Source of the DNA: Falsiroseomonas frigidaquae
GTDB taxonomy: Bacteria > Pseudomonadota > Alphaproteobacteria > Acetobacterales > Acetobacteraceae
Length of the DNA: 64,000 nucleotides
Direction: 5' to 3'
NCBI RefSeq assembly: GCF_012163145.1
Contig: NZ_JAAVTX010000009.1
Coordinates: 62,001 to 126,000, forward strand
The first letter of the stretch is position 1. Each line of letters begins with the position of its first letter. This document shows, piece after piece, positions 18,488 through 25,990 of the stretch. A program made the position numbers and the translations under genes. The notes under the pieces are model-generated. The model saw only the letters and a list, made by a program, of their open reading frames with translations. It was not told the origin of the DNA and searched no databases.

Positions 18488-20161
18488 ATGACTGCACCGC
18501 TCGACCTCGATTCCCCCGTCATCGCGCCGACCCGGCCCGAGGGCTTCCGCTATAGCCCGATGTATCCGCTGGGCCCGGATGCGACGCCCTTCCGCAAGCT
18601 GGACATTGCCGGCGTCAGCACCGCCACCTGCGACGGGCAGACGGTGCTGAAGATCAAGCCGCAGGCGCTGGAGGAACTGGCCTTCGCCGCGTGCAAGGAC
18701 GTCTCCCACCTGCTGCGTCCCGCGCATCTGGCCCAGCTCGCAAAGATCCTGCAGGACCCGGAAGCCAGCCCGAATGACCGCTTCGTGGCGCTGGACCTGC
18801 TGAAGAACGCCAACATCGCCGCCGGTGGCGTGCTGCCGATGTGCCAGGACACCGGCACCGCCATCGTCTTCGGCAAGAAGGGCCAGCGGGTCTGGGTCGA
18901 GGGCGATGAGGAGGAGGCGCTGAGCTACGGCGTCCACCGCACCTATACCGAGACCAACCTGCGCTATTCGCAGATGGCGCCGCTGACCATGTGGGACGAG
19001 GTGAACACCGGCAACAACCTGCCCGTCGAGTTCACCATCCTGGCGCAGCCCGGCGACTACCACGCCGATGAGATGCACCTGATGTTCGTGCTGAAGGGCG
19101 GCGGATCAGCCAACAAGACCTTCCTGTACCAGCAGACCCGCGCGGTGCTGAACAAGCCCAAGCTGCTGGCCTTCCTGGAAGACAAGATCAAGACGCTGGG
19201 CACCAGCGCCTGCCCGCCCTACCACCTGGCCATCGTCATCGGCGGCACCAGCGCGGAGGCGAACCTCAAGACGGTGAAGCTGGCCTCCACCAAATGGCTC
19301 GACACCCTGCCGACCGAGGGCAGCAAGGCCGGCCACGCCTTCCGCGACATTGCCTTCGAGGCGGAGGTGCACAAGCTGACGCAGAACCTCGGCATCGGCG
19401 CGCAGTTCGGCGGCAAGTATTTCTGCCATGACGTCCGCGTGGTGCGCCTGCCCCGGCACGGTGCTTCGCTGCCGATCGGCATCGGCGTGTCATGCAGCGC
19501 CGACCGCCAGATCAAGGCGAAGATCACGCCGGAGGGAGTGTTCCTGGAACAGCTCGAGCACGAGCCGGCCAAGTATCTGCCGGAAGCCACGGATGAGATC
19601 CTCGGCGGCGACGTGGTGAAGATCGACCTGAACCAGCCGATGGACGCGATCCGGGCCGAGCTGTCGAAGCACCCTGTGAAGACCCGCGTGTCCCTCACCG
19701 GCACGGTGGTCGTGGCCCGCGATATCGCACACGCGAAGCTGCAGGAAAGGCTGGACCGCGGCGAGGGCCTGCCGGACTACCTGAAGAACCACCCGGTCTA
19801 TTACGCCGGCCCGGCCAAGACGCCCGATGGCTACGCCACCGGCAGCTTCGGCCCGACCACCGCCGGGCGCATGGACAGCTATGTGGAGGCCTTCCAGAAG
19901 GCTGGCGGCAGCCTGGTGATGCTGGCCAAGGGCAACCGGAGCAAGGCGGTGCTGAAGGCCTGCCAATCCTATGGCGGCTTCTACCTCGGCTCCGTCGGCG
20001 GCCCCGCCGCGCGGCTGGCGCAGGACTGCATCCGCAAGGTCGAGGTGCTGGAATACCCGGAGCTGGGGATGGAGGCCGTCTGGCGCATCCAAGTGGAAGA
20101 TTTCCCGGCGTTCATCGTGGTGGATGACAAGGGGAATGATTTCTACGAGGGGCTGGAGTAG
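18488..20161 (+). CDS. Class I fumarate hydratase (Fe-S dependent)
   Basis: Reversible hydration of fumarate to malate in the TCA cycle, using a labile 4Fe-4S cluster. The 557-residue single-chain enzyme has the three cluster cysteines at Cys119 (PMCQDTGT), Cys242 (SACPPYHL) and Cys336 (GVSCSADRQ), spaced as in Leishmania class I fumarase. The C-terminal domain carries [22 protein letters not shown] and [11 protein letters not shown]. Two ATG codons are close; 18488 was chosen because GTGGAG lies seven bases upstream of it and only one base from the other. It starts 124 bases after sspB. A class II enzyme lies 3 kb downstream. Confidence 0.94.
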   Translation: MTAPLDLDSPVIAPTRPEGFRYSPMYPLGPDATPFRKLDIAGVSTATCDGQTVLKIKPQALEELAFAACKDVSHLLRPAHLAQLAKILQDPEASPNDRFVALDLLKNANIAAGGVLPMCQDTGTAIVFGKKGQRVWVEGDEEEALSYGVHRTYTETNLRYSQMAPLTMWDEVNTGNNLPVEFTILAQPGDYHADEMHLMFVLKGGGSANKTFLYQQTRAVLNKPKLLAFLEDKIKTLGTSACPPYHLAIVIGGTSAEANLKTVKLASTKWLDTLPTEGSKAGHAFRDIAFEAEVHKLTQNLGIGAQFGGKYFCHDVRVVRLPRHGASLPIGIGVSCSADRQIKAKITPEGVFLEQLEHEPAKYLPEATDEILGGDVVKIDLNQPMDAIRAELSKHPVKTRVSLTGTVVVARDIAHAKLQERLDRGEGLPDYLKNHPVYYAGPAKTPDGYATGSFGPTTAGRMDSYVEAFQKAGGSLVMLAKGNRSKAVLKACQSYGGFYLGSVGGPAARLAQDCIRKVEVLEYPELGMEAVWRIQVEDFPAFIVVDDKGNDFYEGLE

Positions 20162-20171
20162 CCCGGCCCGA

Positions 20172-20264
20172 GCCCCCACCCCAACCCTCCCCCGCAAGTG
20201 CGGGAGAGGGAGCCGCGCCTCCTCTCCCCCTCCCCCGCTTGCGGGGGAGGGTCTGGGTGGGGGC
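20172..20264. repeat. Long REP-like inverted repeat, copy 2
   Basis: Two 27-base arms, 20172-20198 and 20238-20264, pair at 25 of 27 positions. The left arm begins GCCCCCACCCC and ends CCCTCCCCCGCAAG. Inside lies a second, smaller hairpin of the same sequence family, so this is a nested palindrome. The left half matches the element at 2470-2508. It lies between two convergent genes (fumarase and the peptide-binding protein) and may act as their common terminator. Confidence 0.85.
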
Positions 20265-20285
20265 CTTGCTCCCGCCCCGCCCGCT

Positions 20286-21839
20286 TCAGCGCGGCTGGAT
20301 TTCCACCGCCCGCACTTCCTCATCCGCCCGCGCCCGGAAGGTCAGGCCGGCCTTGCCGGCATTGACCGAGCGCAGGATGCCCACCCCGATGATCAGCGCC
20401 TCGTCCGCCGTATGCCGCACCAGGGCGGCCAGCTGGCGCGCGCGGTCGGCATCGTCCAGCGTCGCCCGGGCGCGCTGGATCGCCGCATCCGTCTCCGGCG
20501 TCCCGGCACCCGTGAAGTTCAGCGCCCCCAGCCCCGTCACCACGCCGCGGCGGTGGATCTGCGATCCGATGAGGTAGGAGGTCTCGCCGGTCAGGGACCC
20601 GAACACCGTCACGAAGACCCCGTAGTCCCGCCGGTTGCGGCGCGGCAGGAAATTGGCCTGCGGCACCACCTCCACCGTGGTGCGGATGCCGATGCGGCTC
20701 CAGGCGGCGGCGATCGCCTGGCAGACGCGCGGCGTACGGTTGGGCGAGCAGAACAGGTTCAGCCCGAAGCCCTGGCCCCAGCCGGCTTCCGCCAGCAGCG
20801 CCCGCGCCGCGGCCAAGTCAGGGGCCGGCACCGGGCGATCCGCCACCGCGCCGAAGATGAAGGGTGGCACGGCCTGGTCCGTCGGGTCCGCCAGGCCTTC
20901 CAGGATGGTCCGGGCGATGCCGTCGCGGTTCAGCGACAGCGACATGGCCCGGCGCACGCGGGCATCCTTCATCGGGTTGCGGCCACCGGCATCGATGCCC
21001 GGCGCGTCGTCCCGCTCGACATCCGGATAGATGTTCACGGCGTAGATGGACGGCCCGGCGAACAGGGTGACGCGCTGGTCGCTGCGGATGCGCTCGGCAT
21101 CCTGCAGCGGCACGTTGTTGATGAAGTCCACGTCGCCGGCCAGCAACGCGCCGACGCGGGCGGCGTCGTTCGGGATCGGCGTCATGCTGACGCTCTCCCA
21201 CGGCACCGCGCCGCCCCAGTAATCCGCGTTCCGGCGCAGCACCAGCGGGTCGTTGGCGCGCCAGCTTTCCAGCTTGAACGGCCCGGTGCCGATGACGGCG
21301 CGGCCGGAGTTGAACTCCGGGTTGCCGAGGCCGGCGACCGATTTCGGCACGATGAAGATCTGCGTCAGATTGGTCGGCAGGTTCGGCGTCGGGCCATCCG
21401 TGCGGATGCGGAAGGTCAGGTCGTCCACCACCTCCACCCCGGCCACGCCGGCAAGGTAGATGGTATAGGGATTCGGGTTGCCCGGCACATTCGGCACCCG
21501 GGCGAAGGAGGCCGCGACATCGGCCGAGGTCAGCGGGCTGCCGTCATGGAAGCGCACGCCGGGGCGCAGCTTGAACTCCCAGGTGCTGTCGTCCACCACG
21601 CGCCAGGATTCCGCCAGGCCCGGCCGCAGCGCCATGGCGGCATCGCGCATCACCAGCGTGTCAAAGATGTTCCGCAGCGCGCCGGTGTTGGACAGGTTCA
21701 GCAGCCAATGCGGGTCCAGCGTGCTCGGCGGCGACTGGATGCCGATTCGCAGGGTCTGCGCCTCCGCGGGGCGCGGCAGCAGCCCGGCCGGCACGGCCAG
21801 CAGCGACAATCCCAGGGCGAGGCGCGTGACGAAACCCAT
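20286..21839 (-). CDS. ABC transporter periplasmic substrate-binding protein, peptide/nickel type (family 5)
   Basis: A 517-residue solute-binding protein of the SBP_bac_5 (DppA/OppA-like) family. The start at 21839 gives a Sec signal (MGFVTRLALGLSLLAVPAG, A-E-A cleavage before QTLRIG), and GGAAGGA precedes it at a suitable distance. The mature part has the family pattern PSTLDPHWLLN, WEFKLRPGVRFHDGSPLTSADVAASF and RRAMSLSLNRDGIA. The ligand cannot be told; di- or oligopeptides or small organic compounds are usual. No permease or ATPase gene is nearby, so it is an orphan component. It is divergent from the ridA gene, with 197 bases between. Confidence 0.88.
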   Translation of the reverse strand: MGFVTRLALGLSLLAVPAGLLPRPAEAQTLRIGIQSPPSTLDPHWLLNLSNTGALRNIFDTLVMRDAAMALRPGLAESWRVVDDSTWEFKLRPGVRFHDGSPLTSADVAASFARVPNVPGNPNPYTIYLAGVAGVEVVDDLTFRIRTDGPTPNLPTNLTQIFIVPKSVAGLGNPEFNSGRAVIGTGPFKLESWRANDPLVLRRNADYWGGAVPWESVSMTPIPNDAARVGALLAGDVDFINNVPLQDAERIRSDQRVTLFAGPSIYAVNIYPDVERDDAPGIDAGGRNPMKDARVRRAMSLSLNRDGIARTILEGLADPTDQAVPPFIFGAVADRPVPAPDLAAARALLAEAGWGQGFGLNLFCSPNRTPRVCQAIAAAWSRIGIRTTVEVVPQANFLPRRNRRDYGVFVTVFGSLTGETSYLIGSQIHRRGVVTGLGALNFTGAGTPETDAAIQRARATLDDADRARQLAALVRHTADEALIIGVGILRSVNAGKAGLTFRARADEEVRAVEIQPR

Positions 21840-22036
21840 GCAATACAATCCTTCCTGCCATCCGCGCCATCGGGCGCCGTCGCGCCAGATTGGCACCATT
21901 CCGCAAGCTGTGCACAGTCTCCGGGCCATTTCCGGCTGGGCGGAGGTTGTGCCGCCGAAAGCGGCCCTTCCTGCCGCAGCGCCAGTGGGTTATGGCTTGC
22001 CCACTTTCCAGCCACAGACCGGGAACCGATCCTTAC

Positions 22037-22435
22037 ATGGCCCGTAGCCGCTTTTCCTCCGGCAGCCGGTTTGAAGAAGAAATCGGCTATTCGCGCGCCG
22101 TCATCGATGGCGACTGGATCTTCGTCTCCGGCACGACCGGCTACGACTATGCCACCATGACCATCGCCCCCGGCGTGGTGGACCAATGCGAGCAGACCTT
22201 CCGCAATATCGAATTCGCGCTGCGCCAGGCCGGCGGGCGGATCGATGACGTGGTGCGTGCCGTCTACCTGGTGCCGGACCGCGCCGACTGGCCGCTGTGC
22301 TGGCCGGTGGTGAAAAAGTGGCTCGGCCGCGCGCGCCCTGCCTCCACGATGATGATCGTCGGCCTGCAGACGCCGGAGATGCGGATCGAGATCGAGGTGA
22401 CGGCACGGCTGCGCCGGCGCGAAGGGGACAAATAG
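22037..22435 (+). CDS. RidA family protein (reactive enamine/imine deaminase-like)
   Basis: A 132-residue member of the YjgF/YER057c/UK114 (RidA) family. Seen: a strand-helix start (GYSRAVIDGDWIFVSGTTGYD), QTFRNIEFALRQAGGRIDDVVRAVYLV and the C-terminal RPASTMMIVGLQTPEMRIEIEVTA. RidA enzymes hydrolyse reactive 2-aminoacrylate and related imines, but the catalytic Arg position of true RidA (near residue 105) must be aligned before assuming this; many members have other or unknown roles. The start at 22037 fits the family length. It precedes a VOC protein by four bases, so the two are probably cotranscribed. Confidence 0.82.
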   Translation: MARSRFSSGSRFEEEIGYSRAVIDGDWIFVSGTTGYDYATMTIAPGVVDQCEQTFRNIEFALRQAGGRIDDVVRAVYLVPDRADWPLCWPVVKKWLGRARPASTMMIVGLQTPEMRIEIEVTARLRRREGDK

Positions 22436-22439
22436 GCTC

Positions 22440-22850
22440 ATGCGCTTTGCCGTCGATCGCCTCGACCACCTCGTCATCACCTGCGCCGAGGTCGAGATTT
22501 CGGCCAATTGGTACCAGCGCGTGCTGGGCATGGAACGCGACAGCTTCGGCGAACCGCCGCGCGTCGCACTGAAATTCGGCGGCCAGAAGATCAACCTGCG
22601 GCCGCGCGGCGCGACCCAGGCCGAGTGGTTCTCCTCGGTCGTCGCCGAACCCGGCACGCAGGATCTGTGCTTCATCGTCACCGTGGCGGCGGAGGATATC
22701 GCGGAGCATCTGCGAAGCTGCGGCGTGACGGTGGAAGTGGGGCCGGTCGCCAAGCAGGGTGCGCTGGGGCCGATCACCTCGGTCTATTGCCGCGATCCGG
22801 ACGGCAACCTGATCGAGATCGCCAGCTATGGCGACCGATTCACCGAATAA
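22440..22850 (+). CDS. VOC family (glyoxalase/bleomycin resistance fold) protein
   Basis: A 136-residue protein with two beta-alpha-beta-beta-beta halves typical of the vicinal oxygen chelate fold: DRLDHLVITC at the start, WYQRVLGMERDSF, ALKFGGQKINL, then DLCFIV and SVYCRDPDGNLIEIASYG at the end. Likely metal ligands are His10, a Glu or Gln of the middle strands and Glu near residue 128. Family members act as lyases, dioxygenases or resistance proteins; the reaction here is not determined. It follows the RidA gene by four bases and precedes fumC by 59. Confidence 0.82.
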   Translation: MRFAVDRLDHLVITCAEVEISANWYQRVLGMERDSFGEPPRVALKFGGQKINLRPRGATQAEWFSSVVAEPGTQDLCFIVTVAAEDIAEHLRSCGVTVEVGPVAKQGALGPITSVYCRDPDGNLIEIASYGDRFTE

Positions 22851-22909
22851 CCATCCGTGATGGGCGCCGCCCCCTGGCCCGCCCCATCTCCTTGCGAAAG
22901 GAGACCGGC

Positions 22910-24322
22910 ATGACCCAGACCCGCACCGAGACCGACAGCCTCGGCACCATCGAGATCCCCGCCGACCGCCTGTGGGGCCCGCAGACGGAACGCGCGCGGC
23001 TGCTGTTCCGCATCGGCTCGGAGCGTTTTCCGCCAGGCCTGATCCGTGCCGTCGGCCTGCAGAAGCAGGCGGCGGCGCAGGCCAATGAACGGCTGGGCGA
23101 ACTGGCCCCGGACCTCGCAGGCCCGATCGCGGCGGCGGCGGCGGAGGTGGCGGCGGGGCAGCACGATGCGGAGTTCCCGCTGCCGGTCTGGCAGACCGGC
23201 TCCGGCACCCAGACCAACATGAATGCGAACGAGGTGATCTCGAACCTCGCCAACCGGGCGCTCGGGCAGCCCTTGGGCAGCCGCAAGCCGGTGCATCCGA
23301 ACGACCATGTGAATCGCGGGCAGTCGTCCAACGACAGCTTTCCCACCATCATGCATATCGCGGCGGCGGAGGCGGTGGCGGGGCGGCTGATCCCGGCGCT
23401 CGGCACGCTGCATGCCAGCCTGGCGCGCCGCGCCGCCGAATGGGCCGACCTGGTGAAGATCGGCCGCACCCACATGATGGATGCGGTTCCGGTCACGCTC
23501 GGCCAGGAAGCCGCGGCCTGGGCCTGCCAGGTGGAACTCGGCATCGCCCGGCTGCAGGACGCGCTGCCGCGGCTGATGCCGCTGGCCCAGGGCGGCACCG
23601 CCGCCGGCACCGGGCTGAACACCCACCCGCGCTTCGCCGAGACCTTCGCCGGCATCGCGGCCGAGCTCACCGGCCTGCCCTTCACCGCCCATCCCAACCC
23701 CTTCGAGGGCATGGGCGCGCATGATGCGCTGGTGGAGCTTTCGGGCGTGCTGAACACCATTGCCGTGTCGCTGAACAAGATCGGCAACGATGTGCGGCTG
23801 CTCGGCAGCGGGCCGCGGGCGGGTCTGTCGGAACTGGTGATCCCGGCCGATGGCCTGTCCAGCAGCATCATGCCGGGCAAGACCAACCCGACGCAGTCCG
23901 AGGCGCTGACCATGGTCTGCGCCCAGGTCATGGGCAACCACGTCACCGTCACCATCGGCGGCGCGCAGGGCCATCTCGAACTCAACGTGTTCAAGCCGGT
24001 CATCATCCAGGCCGTGCTGCAATCCGCCGGGCTGCTGGCCGATGTTGCGGAAAGCTTCGCCGCCAACATGGTGGACAAGCTGGAGCCGAACCGGGCGAAG
24101 CTCGCCGACAACCTCGGCAAGTCGCTGATGCTGGTCACCGCGCTGAACCCGCGCATCGGCTACGACAAGGCGGTCGCCATCGCCAAGCTGGCCCTGGCGG
24201 AGGACATCACCCTGAAGGCCGCCGCCGCCCGCCTCGGCCATGTCAGCGAGGCCGATTTCGACCGCTGGGTGCGGCCGGAGGACATGCTGGCGCCGGGCGG
24301 CACGCTGGACGGCGGCGGGTGA
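22910..24322 (+). CDS. fumC: Class II fumarate hydratase
   Basis: Iron-independent fumarase of the aspartase/fumarase superfamily. The 470-residue product starts MTQTRTETDSLGTIEIP and has SGTQTNMNANEVISN near residues 102-116, VHPNDHVNRGQSSND near 130-145, the HTHMMDA-type segment GRTHMMDAVPVTLGQE around 185-200, and the superfamily signature SSSIMPGKTNP near 321-331. An AAAGGAG ribosome site lies about ten bases upstream. Having class II as well as the oxygen-sensitive class I enzyme gives fumarase activity when iron is short or oxidants are present; that use is inferred. Confidence 0.95.
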   Translation: MTQTRTETDSLGTIEIPADRLWGPQTERARLLFRIGSERFPPGLIRAVGLQKQAAAQANERLGELAPDLAGPIAAAAAEVAAGQHDAEFPLPVWQTGSGTQTNMNANEVISNLANRALGQPLGSRKPVHPNDHVNRGQSSNDSFPTIMHIAAAEAVAGRLIPALGTLHASLARRAAEWADLVKIGRTHMMDAVPVTLGQEAAAWACQVELGIARLQDALPRLMPLAQGGTAAGTGLNTHPRFAETFAGIAAELTGLPFTAHPNPFEGMGAHDALVELSGVLNTIAVSLNKIGNDVRLLGSGPRAGLSELVIPADGLSSSIMPGKTNPTQSEALTMVCAQVMGNHVTVTIGGAQGHLELNVFKPVIIQAVLQSAGLLADVAESFAANMVDKLEPNRAKLADNLGKSLMLVTALNPRIGYDKAVAIAKLALAEDITLKAAAARLGHVSEADFDRWVRPEDMLAPGGTLDGGG

Positions 24323-24338
24323 ATCCGCGCCGGGCCAG

Positions 24339-24563
24339 ATGAAGCATCTGCGGAAGCGGTCTTTCCGCCTGGCCGGGCACCGCACCTCGGTGGCGCTGGA
24401 GGCCGAATTCTGGGCGGTGCTGGACGCCCTGGCGGCAACGCGAGGCCTGAGCCTGGCAGCGCTGGTGGCCGAGGTGGATGCGGCGCGGCCGGTGCCCGAC
24501 CTGCCACTGGCCAGCGCGCTGCGGGTGCACGCGCTGGCCCAGGCCGGGCAGGATCGCGGCTGA
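24339..24563 (+). CDS. Small ribbon-helix-helix domain protein
   Basis: A 74-residue protein: KHLRKRSFRLAGHRTSVALEAEFWAVLDALAATRGLSLAALVAEVDAAR. A short beta strand (SFRLAGHRTSVALE) followed by two helices is the ribbon-helix-helix layout of the RHH_4-type family found in alphaproteobacteria, often downstream of fumC. Such proteins bind DNA as dimers or act as small partners; the target is unknown. It starts 16 bases after the fumC stop and is probably on the same transcript. Confidence 0.72.
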   Translation: MKHLRKRSFRLAGHRTSVALEAEFWAVLDALAATRGLSLAALVAEVDAARPVPDLPLASALRVHALAQAGQDRG

Positions 24564-24566
24564 AGC

Positions 24567-25100
24567 TCAGGCTGGCAGCCTGGAATCGTATTCCTGCTTC
24601 AGTCGCAGCCAGCCCTCCCAGAACACCGGCGGCTGGCGCCCATTCGCCCGCGCCAGCAGCATCTCCAGATGCATGTGCCAGCCAGCCGAGACATTCAGCA
24701 GCGTCGCGCGGTCCGGCACCCGGCTGTGGATCAGGGTGAGCAGCACCTGGCTGCCCTTCGGCTCAAGCTGGAAGGACACCTCGCCGCCATTGCCCCAGGC
24801 GATGGCCAGCAGGCGCGGCGGGTCGAGCGCCAGGATGCGGCTTGCCAGCCGATGCTCCTCGGAAAAGCCCGGCGGGCGCGGGCTCGGCGGGTCGTTCAGC
24901 TCGCCATTGCGCCAGACCAGCTCGAAGGGGGCGCCGACCGCCAGGGTCATCTCCCCGGCCGCCAGCCATTTGCGGCGCAGCTCGGAGTCGGTGAGCCAGG
25001 CCCAGACGCGCTCGATGGGGCCGGGCAGCAGGCGTTCGATCTTCAGCGTGGCGGGCTCGACCAGCACGCCATGCGGTTCCAGGCTCGCGGTCTCGGTCAT
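24567..25100 (-). CDS. SRPBCC (AHSA1/START-like) domain protein
   Basis: A 177-residue protein of the SRPBCC superfamily, AHSA1 type: an N-terminal strand and helix (LKIERLLPGPIERVWAWLTDSELRRKWLAAGEM), a curved sheet in the middle (WRNGELNDPP, LLAIAWGNGGEVSFQLE, LLTLIHSRVP) and a long C-terminal helix (NVSAGWHMHLEMLLARANG). These domains bind hydrophobic small molecules. The ATG overlaps the stop of the upstream arsR-type gene by one base (TGATG), a pairing seen in many bacteria in which the regulator controls its SRPBCC partner. Confidence 0.85.
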   Translation of the reverse strand: MTETASLEPHGVLVEPATLKIERLLPGPIERVWAWLTDSELRRKWLAAGEMTLAVGAPFELVWRNGELNDPPSPRPPGFSEEHRLASRILALDPPRLLAIAWGNGGEVSFQLEPKGSQVLLTLIHSRVPDRATLLNVSAGWHMHLEMLLARANGRQPPVFWEGWLRLKQEYDSRLPA

Positions 25101-25459
25101 CACTCGTCTCCTTTGGCAGGGGTCCGGCGCGCATCCTCCTCGAGGAGGAGCTGGTCGAGCACATCCAGCCGCGTCGTCCAGAAGCCCTCGTAGAAGGCGA
25201 GCCAGCGATGCGCGCTGGCCAGCGGGCCGGGGTCGAGGCGGCACAGATGCGTGCGGCCCCTCACCTCCCGCCGGATCAGCCCGGCCGCTTCCAGCGCCTT
25301 GATGTGCTTGGAAGCCGCGGCCAGCGAGATCGCGAAGGGTTCCGCGAGCTGGCCCACCGTAAGCTCGCCTTCCGCCAGTGCCCGCAGCATGCGGCGGCGG
25401 GTGGCATCGCCGAGGGCGTGGAAGACGCTGTCCAGGATGTGTGCTTGATTCTCAACCAT
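25100..25459 (-). CDS. ArsR-family transcriptional regulator
   Basis: A 119-residue winged-helix repressor: DSVFHALGDATRRRMLRALAEGELTVGQLAEPF, then the recognition helix SLAAASKHIKALEAAGLIRREVRGRTHLCRL. It lacks the CxC metal site of ArsR/SmtB, like other members paired with SRPBCC genes. The start at 25459 (MVENQAH) was chosen because a promoter with a -10 ending eight bases upstream puts the first transcribed base at or next to this ATG, so the mRNA appears leaderless. Two matching palindromes, one over the start codon and one over the -35, indicate self-repression. Confidence 0.88.
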   Translation of the reverse strand: MVENQAHILDSVFHALGDATRRRMLRALAEGELTVGQLAEPFAISLAAASKHIKALEAAGLIRREVRGRTHLCRLDPGPLASAHRWLAFYEGFWTTRLDVLDQLLLEEDARRTPAKGDE

Positions 25460-25467
25460 GTGGTTGA
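25452..25467. promoter_or_regulatory. Operator 1 of the ArsR-type regulator
   Basis: TCAACC-ATGT-GGTTGA: six-base arms in perfect inverted repeat around a four-base centre. It overlaps the start codon (25457-25459) and the predicted transcription start of the regulator gene. The same arms recur in operator 2, centred exactly 40 bases away, which places both on one face of the helix within about four turns. Confidence 0.8.
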
Positions 25468-25495
25468 ATATGCAGGCGCGCGCCAGAAAAGTCAA
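25467..25495 (-). promoter_or_regulatory. Promoter of the arsR-SRPBCC operon
   Basis: Read on the minus strand: -35 TTGACT (25490-25495), 17-base spacer, -10 CATATT (25467-25472). Seven bases then separate the -10 from the ATG at 25459. Operator 2 covers the -35 and operator 1 covers the start site, so bound regulator would block polymerase at both ends. Confidence 0.75.
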
Positions 25496-25508
25496 CCGTT
25501 TGGTTGAC
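25491..25508. promoter_or_regulatory. Operator 2 of the ArsR-type regulator
   Basis: GTCAACC-GTTT-GGTTGAC: seven-base arms in perfect inverted repeat with the same TCAACC/GGTTGA core as operator 1. It overlaps the -35 box of the predicted arsR promoter. Confidence 0.8.
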
Positions 25509-25622
25509 TAATGCCGCGGACCCCCGAAATGCGCCCCGCCAGACCCGCGGATGCCGAAAGGTCCGCCCCCGCGCACTGGCGCGGCGCCCCTGTTGGCGGG
25601 CGCAGGTCGCAACCCGCAGGTC

Positions 25623-25928
25623 TTACTGTGCGGCTTCCATATCCTGCGCCGCCACCAGGTCGCGGTTGCGGAGCAGCCACAGGCGTTCATGCGCGGCGCA
25701 GAGCGTCTCCGCCCCGCGCCGGCGGTCGCGCATCGGCTGCGCGGCGTTGCGCATCGCCATCTCGCAGCACACGAGCAGCAGGCGCGCGGTTTCCAGGTCG
25801 CCCTGGTCGCAGGCCTGGTGGAAGGCCAGCAGGATCTTGTCCGGCAGGCGACGGGTGTAGAGCGGCCTCTGCGGCTGGTTCTCGGCTTGGTTGTCCACGG
25901 CGCATCTCCGAATGCCGTTCATCCCCAT
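25623..25928 (-). CDS. Conserved-looking small protein, unknown
   Basis: A 101-residue product I do not recognise. After a polar start (about 25 residues) it is mainly helical: LPDKILLAFHQACDQGDLETARLLLVCCEMAMRNAAQ, a basic loop RDRRRG, then AETLCAAHERLWLLRNRDL. The central piece resembles one helix pair of a repeat protein (ankyrin- or TPR-like) but only one such unit is present. No signal or membrane segment is seen. It stands alone between the arsR group and the AsmA gene. Start codons at 25928 and 25922 are both possible. Confidence 0.55.
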   Translation of the reverse strand: MGMNGIRRCAVDNQAENQPQRPLYTRRLPDKILLAFHQACDQGDLETARLLLVCCEMAMRNAAQPMRDRRRGAETLCAAHERLWLLRNRDLVAAQDMEAAQ

Positions 25929-25990
25929 GCATCGCGACCGGGGACGGTACTGGATGCATCACAGGCGGGTGAATGTGGACGTGGTGTTGC

